Assembly (NCBI GenBank): GCA_963801045.1
Contig: CAWDDC010000003.1
Coordinates: 496,001 to 560,000 of the forward strand
Direction of reading: 5' to 3'
Length of the DNA: 64,000 bases
Origin: JACCWP01 sp963801045
GTDB taxonomy: Bacteria > Actinomycetota > Actinomycetes > Propionibacteriales > Nocardioidaceae
Both the position numbers and the translations under genes were made by a program. The notes under the pieces were generated by a model, which was given only the letters and a program-made list of their open reading frames with translations, made no database searches and had not been told where the DNA came from. This document shows positions 1 to 11,426 of the stretch, in pieces; the stretch's first letter is position 1, and each line of letters starts with the position of its first letter.

Positions 1-2
1 AC

Positions 3-245
3 GTCGCGCTGGGCTGGGCCGCGGCCTTCTGGGCGGGCGACTTCATGGCAGCCGCCGACGTCTCGGTGCTCACGCTGATGCTCGTCGGCGGACTGCTCTA
101 CTCCGCCGGCGGCCTGGTCTACGCCCTCAAGCGGCCCGACCCGCTGCCCCGGTGGTTCGGCTTCCACGAGGTGTTCCACACGCTGACCGTCGCCGCGTTC
201 GCGGTGCACTACATCGGCATCTCGATCGCCACGTACACCGTCTGA
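3..245 (+). CDS. Hemolysin III / PAQR family membrane protein (C-terminal part)
   Basis: This is the last 80 or so residues of a hemolysin III (TrhA/YqfA, PAQR superfamily) integral membrane protein. The frame is open from base 3 and its start lies left of the window. Two hydrophobic helices are visible, around LMLVGGLLYSAGGLVYAL and AAFAVHYIGISIA. Between them lies the family's His-bearing segment FHEVFHTLTV followed by AVHYIG; in PAQR proteins such histidines are thought to bind a metal inside the membrane. The physiological role in bacteria is unsettled, probably membrane homeostasis or a hydrolase-like activity. It converges on the next gene with 17 bases between the stops. Confidence 0.85.
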   Translation, partial: VALGWAAAFWAGDFMAAADVSVLTLMLVGGLLYSAGGLVYALKRPDPLPRWFGFHEVFHTLTVAAFAVHYIGISIATYTV

Positions 246-262
246 CCCCCCACCCGGGAGGG

Positions 263-806
263 TCAGGCGGTCGGGGCGGGCTCGTCGGTCTCGGTGCGGT
301 GCGGCCCCTGGGCGCGTACCTCCTCGACCTTCTCCATCGCGGTGCGCAGGTCGGACAGCCAGGTGTCGGTGTTCTTGGCCACCAGCCGCACGCACCAGCC
401 GAGGGCGTCGGCGCGGGAACGGGCGACGCCGGCCTCGACCAGGGTGTCGAGCACCTGGCGCTCGGGCTGCCGCAGCCTGGTCATCACCGGGCGAGGCGAG
501 CTGGCTGAACACGCGGCTGGTGTCGCCGCAGTCGGCACCCCACGCGACCTTGCGGCCGCTGCGGTGCTCGAGCTCGCGGGCGATGGCGATCCGCTGCTCG
601 CGGGTGTCCTCGCGGAAGGCCTTGATCCGGCCCTTCTCCGCGGCAGCGCGTTCGGCGTCGGAGGCACCCTCGGCGGTACGCGGCGGGGTGAGCCGGCCGA
701 CGACGAGGATCTCGTCGCGGTCGACGGAGACGGTGGGCTCGGACTCGAACCAGTCGGTGGGAAGGCGGCCGGTCAACCAGCCGCGAAGGGTTTCACTGTT
801 GCTCAT
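263..806 (-). CDS. Conserved actinobacterial hypothetical protein (frameshifted)
   Basis: About 180 residues split between two frames. The N-terminal part starts at the ATG at 806 (MSNSETLRGWLTGRLPTDWF) and runs to VFSQLASP. The C-terminal part continues as VMTRLRQPERQVLDTLVEAG to the stop at 263. The junction near 488 reads CCCGGTGATG where CCCGTGATG would restore one continuous protein, so one extra G is the likely cause. I recognise it as a widespread actinobacterial family without assigned function. The segment with VLDTLVEAGVARSRADALGW has a ribbon-helix-helix-like look, which is only a suggestion. It is lysine- and arginine-containing and lacks a signal peptide, so it is probably cytoplasmic. 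Confidence 0.7.
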
Positions 807-837
807 GCACTGATGATTACACCGTTGCAGATGCAAT

Positions 838-2538
838 TCAACCGCTCGCCGGCTCCGCGTCCCGCACTGCCTCGACCAGCCACTGGCCGGCCCACCCCAT
901 GTCCGCACCGGGACCGACCACCGCGTTGCACGCGCCGGTGTCCAGGCCGAACGACCGACGGGAGCCGGTGCGGTCGGTCAGCACGACGGCGTACAGCGAC
1001 AGGGCCCGGTTGCGTACGCAGGTCGCCCCGGGACACCACGCTGCACGGGCCGGCGAGCACGCTGCCGGCGTCGGCAGCCGGGCGAGGTAGGCGGCCCGGA
1101 TCTGCGCTGCGCGCGCAGGACCCACCGGGAACATCTCGACCAGCCGCGGGCCGGCCGGGGCGCCCCGCTGGTAGCGGCAGACCAGCCCGCCCACCGTGGG
1201 CAGCGGCAGCTCGGTACCCACGATCCGCGGGTAGTCGGGCACCGTGGTCCGGTCGGCCGAGGCCGGTGCCATCGGGTCGCTCGGGCAGCGCGCGCGGGAA
1301 CGACGCGGGTGCGGGTCGACCTGTCTCGCGAGCTGCCGGCCCAGTGCGCCCACCGCCTGGGCGAACACCATCCGCCCGTCCCGCGAGACCAGCGCGCCGT
1401 CGACGCTGACCTCGCCGCACGGCCCGACGACGAGGTCGAGGACGTGCAGGGCCCCGTCGGCGGTGCCCAGCTGCATCCGCACGGTTCCGTCGCTGCCCGG
1501 CCGCTGGTACGGGCAGCTGACCCGCTGCGGCGACTGCACCCAGCCGGCGACCAGGTCGTCGACGCCGCTGATCACCGTCACCGCCGGGGCGAAGCCGAGC
1601 GATGCCGGCTCGCCGGCCGTGCCGACAGCCGGGCAGAACCGCAGCCAGACCGCGGATGCCAGATCGAGATCGAGCGGGAAGTCGGGACGGCCGGTGACGT
1701 CGGACGGAGCAAGGCACCGGGCCGGGACGGGCACATCGACGAGCACCCGCTCCGGCGCGTCCCCGGCGAGGTCACCGTCGGACGGGCCGTCCTGGCCGGT
1801 GAGCACTGTCCCGCCTACCATCACCGCGAGTACCAGGGCCACTGCGGCGCCCGCGAGCACGAACCGGCGGCCGCGGCGCCGGCCCCGGCGTTCGGCGTCG
1901 GCGGCCCGGTCCGGCACGTACGGCGGCTCGGGCACGTCGTCGGCCAGCCGCGCGCGCAACCAGTACGTCTCGTTGGCATCCGGCACGCGGACGCCGGAGT
2001 CCGCGGACTGCGCGGACCCCGGCTCCGGGCCGGCGCGGTCGGGGTCGGGGTCGACGAGCAGCCGGCTACGCCGCCGCAGCACGGTGGCCGCCTCGACGTG
2101 CTCGGCCTCGACGGCGGCGACCGCCCACCCGAGCAGCGCAGCCGCCTCGGACGCCACCCGTCGCTCGGCGTGCAGCAGCACGATCACCGCCCGCTGGCGC
2201 GGGGTGAGCAGCGCCAGCCCGGCCAGCAGCTCGTCGCGCCGCTCGACGGCCCGCTCGTCGTCGGCCGGCCACCCCGGTCCGGCGGTCGCCGGTCCGGGCG
2301 TCGACCCGGGTGCCGCCGCGGGACCGCGCCCGGACAGGAACGCCCGGACCAGCTCGGTCAGCGCATGCTCCTCCGGGCCGCCGCCGGACTCGGCGTCGCG
2401 GCCGGCCGACCAGGTGCGGGCCAGCGCGGTCGCCAGCAGCCGCTCGGCGCGATCGGGGTCACCGGTCAGCAGCCACGCGGCGCGCCACAGCACACCGCCC
2501 CGGGCGGCGACGAAGTCGGCGAACCACTCGCGCACCAC
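838..2538 (-). CDS. Sigma-70-like N-terminal region fused to a membrane-anchored extracytoplasmic domain
   Basis: About 566 residues. Residues 1-160 resemble a SigE-type extracytoplasmic-function sigma factor: a region-2-like stretch (WRAAWLLTGDPDRAERLLA) and a region-4-like stretch (LALLTPRQRAVIVLLHAERR). A charged linker (RRGRRRGRR) leads to one membrane helix at about 225-247 (VLAGAAVALVLAVMVGG). The remaining 310 or so residues would face outside and contain several cysteines. I do not recognise the outer domain. The GTG start at 2538 (or 2535) lies 4 bases after the stop of the upstream YyaL-type gene, so the two are probably translationally coupled. Region 2 is degenerate, so it may be a regulator rather than an active sigma factor. 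Confidence 0.7.
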   Translation of the reverse strand: MVREWFADFVAARGGVLWRAAWLLTGDPDRAERLLATALARTWSAGRDAESGGGPEEHALTELVRAFLSGRGPAAAPGSTPGPATAGPGWPADDERAVERRDELLAGLALLTPRQRAVIVLLHAERRVASEAAALLGWAVAAVEAEHVEAATVLRRRSRLLVDPDPDRAGPEPGSAQSADSGVRVPDANETYWLRARLADDVPEPPYVPDRAADAERRGRRRGRRFVLAGAAVALVLAVMVGGTVLTGQDGPSDGDLAGDAPERVLVDVPVPARCLAPSDVTGRPDFPLDLDLASAVWLRFCPAVGTAGEPASLGFAPAVTVISGVDDLVAGWVQSPQRVSCPYQRPGSDGTVRMQLGTADGALHVLDLVVGPCGEVSVDGALVSRDGRMVFAQAVGALGRQLARQVDPHPRRSRARCPSDPMAPASADRTTVPDYPRIVGTELPLPTVGGLVCRYQRGAPAGPRLVEMFPVGPARAAQIRAAYLARLPTPAACSPARAAWCPGATCVRNRALSLYAVVLTDRTGSRRSFGLDTGACNAVVGPGADMGWAGQWLVEAVRDAEPASG

Positions 2539-2542
2539 CCCG

Positions 2543-4555
<2,013 letters not shown>

Positions 4556-4564
4556 CTGCCCAGG

Positions 4565-4810
4565 CTAGGTCGGTCGCGGGCCGTCCGGGGGCGTGGGCGG
4601 GGTCTCGGCCGGCGGGGACGCGGCCGGTGGCGGCGCAGGCGGCCGGGCGTCGTCGGGGGATTCCTCGAAGTCGACCTTCTTCAGCTGCCGGGTGAAGCTG
4701 TACAGCAGCAGCGCCGTCGCGGCGACCAGGGCGAGCACCACGACCAGCCCGAGCACGCCGGGACGCACCTCGTTCGGGTCGATGGCGGCATACAGCCCGG
4801 CACGGTCCAT
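4565..4810 (-). CDS. Small single-pass membrane protein
   Basis: An 81-residue protein starting at MDRAGLYAAIDPNEVRPG. One transmembrane helix (GVLGLVVVLALVAATALLLY) at about 19-38 is followed by a short basic segment (TRQLKKVDF) and a proline-rich tail (PPAPPPAASPPAE) that should be cytoplasmic. I chose the ATG at 4810 over the upstream in-frame ATG at 4846 because the preceding codons read through a palindrome-rich leader and do not look coding. Similar short proteins occur next to YyaL-type genes in actinobacteria, but no function is known to me. It ends 9 bases before that gene. Confidence 0.7.
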   Translation of the reverse strand: MDRAGLYAAIDPNEVRPGVLGLVVVLALVAATALLLYSFTRQLKKVDFEESPDDARPPAPPPAASPPAETPPTPPDGPRPT

Positions 4811-4837
4811 GTCCCCATCATGACAACCGGCCGGACG

Positions 4838-4877
4838 TGCCGGCACCGCGGCCGCTGCTGCGACCGCGGTGCCGGCA
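4838..4877 (-). terminator. Strong inverted repeat after the ScyD-like gene
   Basis: Perfect 14-base stem: TGCCGGCACCGCGG at 4838-4851 pairs with CCGCGGTGCCGGCA at 4864-4877 around a 12-base loop. It lies 24 bases past the stop of the minus-strand gene ending at 4901 and just upstream of the small membrane protein start. There is no T-run, which is common for actinobacterial terminators. Confidence 0.7.
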
Positions 4878-4900
4878 GATCAGGAACTACTGGGGAGTGG

Positions 4901-6076
4901 TCAGAACCGCAGCCGCCAGATCGCCCCGCTGGCGTTCGGGTCGCCGCCGAACCCGGTCGCGGGTGCGACCGACCACGCGGCGACCTGGACCCGGTGGCCG
5001 CGCGCGACGACTCCGGCCGGGAAGGGCACCCGCATGTAGCTGCGGCCGTGACCGGTGTTCGCCTTGACCACGCGACCCGGCAGGCACTGCGGCCCGGCGC
5101 ACCCGCCGAACAGCTCGGACACGTAGATCGTGCCGTTGGCCTTCGCCGCGACACCGGTGATGGTGGTGAAGCCCTTGTAGACGTCGAGCATCTTGCCCCG
5201 ACGGTTGTACTCGAACACCCGGGCCTTGCCCGCACGCTCGGACCACAGGGTGCCGACGTAGATGTGGCCGTCGCCGCCGCGGCTGATGCTGGTCGGCACC
5301 GGGTCGACCCGCGGGCCGGGGTCGGGCAGCGTGGCCCACAGCCTCTTGTGCCCGTTCTTCACCCGGATGATCGAGTCACCCGCGGCGTCGGCCACCAGGA
5401 CCTGGCGCTTCAGCGCCAGCAGCGAGTACGGGTTGCTGTCGCGGATCTCGCCGTCGGGGTTGTGGTTGAACTCGAACGCGCTGATGTCGGCCATGATCCG
5501 CTTCGGGCCACCCGGGCGGGCGACCAGCAGCTTGCCCAGCTGACGACCGCTCACGCCGGGAGGCAGTGCCTGCGGCGGCGCGTACGTCATGACGGCCAGG
5601 TACGAGCCGTTGCCAGGACGGCGGCCGGCGCCGTCCGCCCCGGTCGCGAACGAGCCGTCTTCGCCGGCACCGGAGATCAGCCCGGTCATGACCTCGCGGC
5701 GGTGACCGTCGCGATAGACGCTGACCGTGCCGGTGAACCCGATGCACGTCGCGTCCTGGCCGGAGCCGACGCAGTGCCGTCCGCCGTGACCGGCCTCGGC
5801 GACGACCAGGCCGCCGTTGACGGTGAGCGAGATCTGGCGCGGGTTGTCCAGGCCGCTGGCGATCGGCCGGTACGAGGTCGGCACCCGGGTGCCCGGGTTG
5901 CCGGTGTCGGTGCCCGTGGGCGCCGACAGGGTCTTGTCGATCACCGAACGGAAGCTGTCGCCGTCCGCGGACTGGGCAGCACCGGCCTGCGGCGCCGCCA
6001 GGGCGGCCGTGGCCACCAGTGGGATCGTCGCGAGGGCGGCACCGAGTGCGCGCCTGCGACCAATTGAGCCTGACAT
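4901..6076 (-). CDS. Secreted ScyD/ScyE family protein
   Basis: Intact protein of 391 residues with a Sec-type signal peptide (RRRALGAALATIPLVATAAL, cleavage likely near residue 34). The mature part is a predicted six-bladed beta-propeller of the ScyD/ScyE family. Visible blades include GLDNPRQISLTVNGGLVVAE, IYVGTLWSERAGKARVFEYN and GTIYVSELFGGC. Two Cys-containing loops (HCVGSGQDATC, GGCAGPQC) suggest disulfides outside the membrane. The family is named from cyanobacterial scytonemin clusters, but most members in actinobacteria are uncharacterised secreted proteins. A strong hairpin follows the gene, so it is probably monocistronic. Confidence 0.85.
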   Translation of the reverse strand: MSGSIGRRRALGAALATIPLVATAALAAPQAGAAQSADGDSFRSVIDKTLSAPTGTDTGNPGTRVPTSYRPIASGLDNPRQISLTVNGGLVVAEAGHGGRHCVGSGQDATCIGFTGTVSVYRDGHRREVMTGLISGAGEDGSFATGADGAGRRPGNGSYLAVMTYAPPQALPPGVSGRQLGKLLVARPGGPKRIMADISAFEFNHNPDGEIRDSNPYSLLALKRQVLVADAAGDSIIRVKNGHKRLWATLPDPGPRVDPVPTSISRGGDGHIYVGTLWSERAGKARVFEYNRRGKMLDVYKGFTTITGVAAKANGTIYVSELFGGCAGPQCLPGRVVKANTGHGRSYMRVPFPAGVVARGHRVQVAAWSVAPATGFGGDPNASGAIWRLRF

Positions 6077-6150
6077 GGGGGGTCCTCCTCCACAGGGATG
6101 TCCTGAGGGCCTTGTCTAGTGGGCTAGGAGGGTTCCGTCAGCCGAACGGA

Positions 6151-7041
6151 TCAATTGCGCCCGCGCAGGCCCGCGAACAGGTCGTCCTCGGGTGTGCTGG
6201 TCGGCACCCGGCTGTCCACCAGCTCGAAGTCCTCGGTCGGCCAGGCCGCCTGGTGGACCTCCAGCGGGCAGGCGAACCACGCGCCCTCGGGGTCGATCTG
6301 GGTGGCGTGCGCCAGCAGCGCCCGGTCGCGGACCGGGAAGTACGCCGCGCACGGCACCTTGGTGGTGATCCGCGCGTCGTGCGCCGGGTCGGGCTCCCAC
6401 TCGGCGAGCCGTTCGCCGTACGGGGACTCGAGTCCCCGGCGCAGCATCTCGTCGTGCAGAGCCTGGGTGCGGGTGCGGTGGAAGCTGTGGTGGTAGTACA
6501 GCTTCAGCGGTGACCAGGGCGGACCGGCCTCGGGGTAGCGGTCGGGGTCGCCGGCCGCCTCGTAGGCCAGCACGCTGACGGCGTGGCAGCGCACGTGGTC
6601 CGGGTGCGGGTAGCCGCCGTTCTCGTCGTAGGTCGTCACGACGTGCGGGCGGAACGAGCGCATCAGCCGCACCAGCGGCGCCGCGGCGTCGTCCACCGGG
6701 ATCGCGGCGAAGCACCCGTCCGGCAGCGGGGGCGGCGGGTCCCCTTCCGGGTAGCCGGAGTCGACGAACCCGAGCCAGTCCTGCCGCACCCCGAGGATCT
6801 CGCGGGCCCGGTCCATCTCCTGGCGTCGCACCTCGGCGATGTTGGCCAGCACGTCGGGGCGGTCCATGTTCGGGTTGAGGATCGAGCCGCGCTCGCCGCC
6901 CGTACAGGTGACGACGTGCACGTCGACCCCCTCGGCGACGTAGCGGGCGGTGGTGGCCGCGCCCTTGCTGGACTCGTCGTCGGGGTGCGCGTGCACGTTC
7001 ATCAGGCGCAGCGGCTCCGGCGGCGTCTGCTGTGGGGTCAC
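6151..7041 (-). CDS. mca: Mycothiol conjugate amidase
   Basis: Intact, 296 residues. Mca cleaves mycothiol S-conjugates to release a mercapturic acid and GlcN-Ins, a cytoplasmic detoxification step found only in actinobacteria. It is a PIG-L/MshB-fold zinc hydrolase: the metal-binding motif AHPDDE lies at about 18-23 and the second motif YPHPDHV follows DENGG. The long form and the conserved C-terminal segment (QIDPEGAWFACPLEVHQAAW) favour Mca over MshB. The start is the GTG at 7041 (VTPQQTPPEP); the longer in-frame extension would overlap the divergent DUF4307 gene. The mca/DUF4307/greA order is conserved in actinobacteria. Confidence 0.9.
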   Translation of the reverse strand: MTPQQTPPEPLRLMNVHAHPDDESSKGAATTARYVAEGVDVHVVTCTGGERGSILNPNMDRPDVLANIAEVRRQEMDRAREILGVRQDWLGFVDSGYPEGDPPPPLPDGCFAAIPVDDAAAPLVRLMRSFRPHVVTTYDENGGYPHPDHVRCHAVSVLAYEAAGDPDRYPEAGPPWSPLKLYYHHSFHRTRTQALHDEMLRRGLESPYGERLAEWEPDPAHDARITTKVPCAAYFPVRDRALLAHATQIDPEGAWFACPLEVHQAAWPTEDFELVDSRVPTSTPEDDLFAGLRGRN

Positions 7042-7058
7042 GACTGAAAGAATGCAGC

Positions 7059-7472
7059 ATGCCCCGTGCCACCCCTGCGGCTGCCGCCCGCGCCGCGATG
7101 CCGGAGCGCTACGGGCGACCCGGCAGAGGTCGTCGGATCGCGGTCGTGGTGGCGGCGGCGGTGGTCGCGCTCGCCGGCCTGACCTGGTTGCTCTGGGCGG
7201 CCCTGGGCCACTCGACACCGGACGTCTCCGGCGGGGTGTCCGGCTTCGAGGTCGTCTCCGACGCGCGTACGGACGTGACGCTGGAGGTGCACCGCCGGGT
7301 GGAGGCGGCCGTGCGCTGCGACGTCTACGCGCAGGCCGAGGACAAGTCCGTGGTCGGCGAGCGCAGCGTCGAGCTGGAGTCGGCCCCGCCGGGTGAGGTC
7401 AACGTCACGGTGGCGATCGCCACCGAGCGCCGGGCGACCACCGCGGTCCTGCGGACCTGCGTTCTGATCTGA
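7059..7472 (+). CDS. DUF4307 domain-containing membrane protein
   Basis: A 137-residue protein with one N-terminal transmembrane helix (IAVVVAAAVVALAGLTWLLW, about 29-48) and an outer beta-rich domain (GVSGFEVVSDARTDVTLEVH onward). This is the DUF4307 family, almost always found between mca and greA. Function is unknown. The start is the ATG at 7059 (MPRATPAAAA), preceded by GAAAG. The mca start lies 17 bases upstream on the other strand, so both promoters must overlap the opposing coding regions. Confidence 0.85.
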   Translation: MPRATPAAAARAAMPERYGRPGRGRRIAVVVAAAVVALAGLTWLLWAALGHSTPDVSGGVSGFEVVSDARTDVTLEVHRRVEAAVRCDVYAQAEDKSVVGERSVELESAPPGEVNVTVAIATERRATTAVLRTCVLI

Positions 7473-7513
7473 CTCCTCCCCGAGCCTTGCTACGCTGTCT
7501 CGCTTGCCCCCGT

Positions 7514-7531
7514 GTGTGCAGTCCTGCACAC
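7514..7531. promoter_or_regulatory. Palindrome in the greA leader
   Basis: GTGTGCAG-TC-CTGCACAC is a perfect 8-base inverted repeat 28 bases upstream of the greA GTG start. It could be an operator or a leader hairpin. A TACGCT hexamer at 7491-7496 could be a -10 element, but no convincing -35 is visible. Confidence 0.35.
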
Positions 7532-7559
7532 GCACCCCGTGATCGAGGAGCAGTCAGCC

Positions 7560-8060
7560 GTGTCCCAGCCGACCGACGAGAACGTCATCTGGCTCACCCA
7601 GGAGGCCCACGACCGCCTCCAAGGGCAGCTGGATCACCTCCGGGGTCCCGGCCGCGCTGAGCTCTCTGCTCGGATCGGCGAGGCCCGCGACGAGGGCGAC
7701 CTGCGCGAGAACGGCGGCTACCACGCCGCCAAGGAGGAGCAGGGCAAGGCCGAGGCCCGGATCCGGCAGCTCGAGGACATGCTGCGCCGCGCCGAGGTGG
7801 GCGAGCTGCCCTCCGCCGGCGACCCGATGGGCCCCGGCATGGTCGTGACGATCCGCTTCGCCGGCGACTCCGACACCGAGACCTTCCTGCTCGGCTCCCG
7901 CGAGCTGGCCGGCGACGTCGAGGTCGACGTCTACTCGCCGCAGAGCCCGCTCGGCCGCGAGATCGTGGGCAAGGAGATCGGCGACTCGGCCAAGTACGAA
8001 GCGCCCAACGGCCGCGTCGTCGAGGTCGAGATCGTCGCCGCCGAGCCGTTCAAGAGCTGA
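7560..8060 (+). CDS. greA: Transcription elongation factor GreA
   Basis: Intact, 166 residues. GreA binds RNA polymerase through the secondary channel and stimulates cleavage of backtracked transcripts. The N-terminal coiled coil (about 8-80) carries the acidic tip region (GEARDEGDLRENGGYHAAKE); the C-terminal FKBP-like domain ends with SPLGREIVGKEIGD and VEVEIVAAEP. The start is the GTG at 7560, preceded by GAGGAG at proper spacing; an earlier in-frame ATG at 7512 falls inside the leader palindrome region and lacks conservation. Confidence 0.95.
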   Translation: MSQPTDENVIWLTQEAHDRLQGQLDHLRGPGRAELSARIGEARDEGDLRENGGYHAAKEEQGKAEARIRQLEDMLRRAEVGELPSAGDPMGPGMVVTIRFAGDSDTETFLLGSRELAGDVEVDVYSPQSPLGREIVGKEIGDSAKYEAPNGRVVEVEIVAAEPFKS

Positions 8061-8065
8061 CCGGC

Positions 8066-8447
8066 ATGGCGACGACCGAGCTCACCGGCGAGACCTTCGA
8101 GACGGCCATCGCTGCCGACGGCATCGTGCTGGTCGACTTCTGGGCGTCCTGGTGCGGACCGTGCGTGCAGTTCGCGCCCGGTGTTCGAGGCGGCGTCCGA
8201 GCAGCACGCCGACATCGCCTTCGCCAAGGTGGACACCGAGGCCGAGCAGGCGCTGGCCGGCGGGCTGGGCATCTCGTCCATCCCGACCCTGATGGCCTTC
8301 CGCGACGGCATCCTGCTGCACGCCCAGGCGGGCGCCCTGCCGCCGCCGGCGCTCGAGCAGCTGATCAGCGCGGTCCGCGAGGTGGACATGGACGAGGTCC
8401 GCCGCCAGCTCGACGAGCGGGACGATCAGGCGAACGCCACCGGGTAG
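8066..8447 (+). CDS. Thioredoxin (frameshifted)
   Basis: A thioredoxin-fold protein of about 125 residues with the active-site motif WCGPC (VDFWASWCGPCVQFAP). The frame is lost near 8178, where GCGCCCGGTGTTC should read GCGCCCGTGTTC; with one G removed the protein continues VFEAASEQHADIAFAKVDTE, then the cis-proline loop GISSIPTLMAFRDG, to the stop at 8447. The lesion looks like a base-calling error because both halves are perfectly conserved. It starts 6 bases after greA and probably shares its transcript. It reduces protein disulfides in the cytoplasm. The 3' end overlaps the convergent ilvA by 22 bases. Confidence 0.85.
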
Positions 8448-9645
8448 CCCGCCTCCCGCAGCCGGGCGACCACCCGCTCGCGGTGCTCGCCACCGCGGGT
8501 CTCCACCTGCAGCGCCACGGCGACCTCGTCGACGTGCAGCTGCGCCGACACCCGGTGGTGCCCGACCTCGAGCACGTTGGCCTGGGCGTCGGCCAGCAGC
8601 GCCAGCAGCCGGACCAGCTCGCCGGGCCGGTCGGGCACCCGGACCGTGAACGACAGGTAGCGCCCGGCGGCCGCCAGCCCGTGCCGCACCACCTGCAGCA
8701 GCAGCAACGGGTCGACGTTGCCGCCGGACAGCACCGCGACCACCGGTCCCGGCCAGCGGCGCGGCTGGTCCAGCAACGCGGCCACGGCGGCCGCGCCGGC
8801 GGGCTCGACCAGCTGCTTGGCCCGCTCCAGCAGCAGCAGCAGCGCCTGGCGACAGCGACTCCTCGCCGACGGTGACCATCTCGTCGACCTCGCGGCGGAC
8901 GGCGGCCAGCGGCACCTCGCCGGGCAGCCCCACCGCGATGCCGTCGGCCATCGTCGACATCCGCCCCACCTGCACCGGCTCCCCCGCCGCCAGGCTCGCG
9001 GGGTAGGCCGCGGCACCGGCGGCCTGCACGCCGACGACGCGCACGTCGGGCCGCAGCGCGCGTACGGCGATGGCGACACCCGCCAGCAGGCCGCCACCGC
9101 CGCAGGGCACCAGCACGGTCGCCGCGGCCGGCACCTGCGCGACCAGCTCGAGCCCGAGCGTCCCCTGCCCGGCGACGACGTCCGGGTGGTCGTAGGGGTG
9201 GATGAACACCGCGCCCGTCTCGGCGGGCGAACTCGCGGGCGGCGATCAGCGCGCCGTCGACGTCGGTCCCGGCGAACCGCACGTGGGCGCCGTAGCCGCG
9301 GGTGGCCTGCTCCTTGGGGATCGGGGCGCCCTCGGGCATGAACACCGTGGCCTCGGCGCCGAGCATCGAGGCCGCGAGCGCGACTCCCTGCGCGTGGTTG
9401 CCGGCGCTGGCCGCGACCACCCCGCGGGCGCGTTCGTCGTCGGTCAGGCCGGCGATGCGCACGTAGGCGCCACGGATCTTGAACGAGCCGGTGCGCTGCA
9501 GGTGCTCGCACTTGAGGAACACGTCGGCCCCGACCAGCTCGCCGAGCGAGCGGGACCGCTCGACCGGCGTGGTCACGGCGACGCCCTTCAGCAGGTCGCG
9601 GGCCCGCTCGACGTCGGCGAGGGTGACCTGCTGCGGTTCGGGCAC
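8426..9645 (-). CDS. ilvA: Threonine ammonia-lyase (threonine deaminase), two frameshifts
   Basis: About 406 residues. PLP-dependent enzyme converting threonine to 2-oxobutanoate, the first committed step to isoleucine. The PLP-lysine motif is GSFKIRGAY, and the glycine-rich cofactor loop is VPCGGGGLLAG. The C-terminal part (FTVRVPDRPGELVRLLALLA) is a single ACT domain, as in biodegradative-type and many actinobacterial enzymes. Frame changes near 9228 (after AAREFA) and 8855 (between VGEESLS and QALLLLLERA) split the gene; all three pieces match the family in order. The start is the GTG at 9645 (VPEPQQVTLADVERARDLLK). Confidence 0.88.
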
Positions 9646-9667
9646 GGCGGCCAGCGTACGGGCGGGG

Positions 9668-11382
9668 TCAGGACAGCCGGGTGCGGTGCACCGTCCGCCA
9701 GCGCAGCGTGTCGCCGGTGGGCCCCTCGGTGGCGGTGTTCCACGTGATCGTCGCGCGGCGGCCGTCGATGTCGAGGGTGGCGAGGGCGTTGTCGAACCAC
9801 GGGCCGTCGGCCACCGACCACGCGAACGGCGGGTCGGGCACCTTGGCGCTGCGGGCCACCGCCGCGCCGACCGCGTTGGCCACGCCGTAGGCCAGCCCGG
9901 CCAGCACGAAGCGCATCGAGCGCGGCAGCGGGTTGCGGATCGGCGAGCAGACCGCCTGGACCAGCCGGCCCGGCGTGCCGGCGCGGGAGCCGCGCCTCGG
10001 CCAGGTAGGAGTGGTGCACGTCGCCGGCCAGCCACAGCACGGTCGCCGGTGCGGCACCGTGCTCGCCGCTGTGCCACCTCGGCGCTGCGGGTGGCCAGCC
10101 GGTCGAACGACTTGGTGAACGCGCCCCAGTGCTCGAGGTCGAAGTCCTGCCGCAGCCGCTCCCCCCACGCCTTGTGCTTGTCGCCCCAGGCGCCCGCCGT
10201 GACCGCCTCGTCCCAGGCCTCCATGTGGTGCAGGCCCATCGGCAGCAGGAACGGCAGCGACGTGCCGAGCAGCAGGTGGTCGACGTCGCCGGTCATCAGG
10301 TCCTCGACCCAGGCCATCTCGCCCTCGTCGAGCATCGACCGCTGCTCCGGCGCCAGCACCCGGCCGGCCCGCGAGTCGAGGACGACGAGCCGGGTGCCGC
10401 CGAGCTCGCGGGAGTAGCTCCAGCGGTAGGACTCCGGGTCGGCGTCGGCACGCTCGGCGAACGCGTCCAGGGCGCCGCCCACGTCGGTGCCGCTCGTGCG
10501 CGTCGCGGCAGGCCTCCTGCACCGCCTGCCAGGTCTCGTCGGCCTCGCGCTTCGGACGGGCTGAGGTTGCCCAGGTGCTGGTAGACCCAGTACGACGCGA
10601 GTCCGCCGACGATGCGCTGGTGCCACCACGGGATCGCGTTCATCTCGTCCCGCCAGGCGTCCGAGGTGTTCCAGTCGTCGCGGATGTCGTGGTCGTCGAA
10701 GATCATGCTGCTCGAGCAGGTGGACAGCAGCCAGCGGATGGACGGCTCGGTCCACGCCAGCCGGTAGAGGTGCGCGTACTCCTCGAAGTCGGCGAGCTCC
10801 TCGCCCGGCGGGGTCTCGAGGTCGCGGCGGGACGCGATGAAGTCGCGCATCGCGTCCGACGTCTCGTCGGCGTAGACCTGGTCGCCGAGGAACAGCAGCA
10901 TCGACGGCCAGGCCTCACCGCTCCGCCGCCGGCGCCGGCTCGTGGGCGAGCCTGAGCGCGTACGCCCGCAACGTGTCGACGCCGTAGCGGCGGTTGGTGG
11001 CCGGGTCGTGCGGGAGGCTCTCGCGACAGGTGCCGAAGACGACCCGCAGCGGACGGGACAGGTCGAGGGTGCGCAGGGCGCTGGGCGGGAACGGCGATCC
11101 GGGCGCCGGCCACGCGAGCCGGTCGCCGTCGCCGTCGTCGATCCAGACCTCGTACGGCTCCGCCGAGCCGGCCGCGAGACCGGTCACGTCGACGACGGCG
11201 TAGTGGTGCCCGTGCGCGGAGAACGTCCTGGCCTCGCCGGACCGCTCGGCCGTACGCACCGACACCCGCGCCGGCCGGCCGGTCTCCACCCAGACGGTGG
11301 CGGTCGTCTCCCCGACGTGCCGCAGGACCGGCCCCAGCACGAGCAGGGGTGGGCGCGCGGCGCTGTCAGTCACAAGGCGCAT
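9668..11382 (-). CDS. PhoD-type alkaline phosphatase / metallophosphoesterase (several frameshifts)
   Basis: About 570 residues spread over three frames. In order: an N-terminal fibronectin-like segment (LVLGPVLRHVGETTATVWVE), the metal site LFLGDQVYADE, the second metal motif MIFDDHDIRDDWNTSDAWR, LVVLDSRAGRV, LLLGTSLPFLLP, a GDVHHSYLAEA histidine motif, and the C-terminal ATITWNTATEGPTGDTLRW. These fit the PhoD (alkaline phosphatase D) family of calcium/iron phosphatases. No signal peptide is visible, so it may act inside the cell. Frame junctions lie near 10920, 10550, 10490, 10080 and 9990. The ATG at 11382 (MRLVTDSAARPPL) is the likely start. Substrate unknown. Confidence 0.8.
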
Positions 11383-11426
11383 GTCTACCCTGACCGGTTC
11401 ATGAGCACACCCGCAGGGCCGATCCG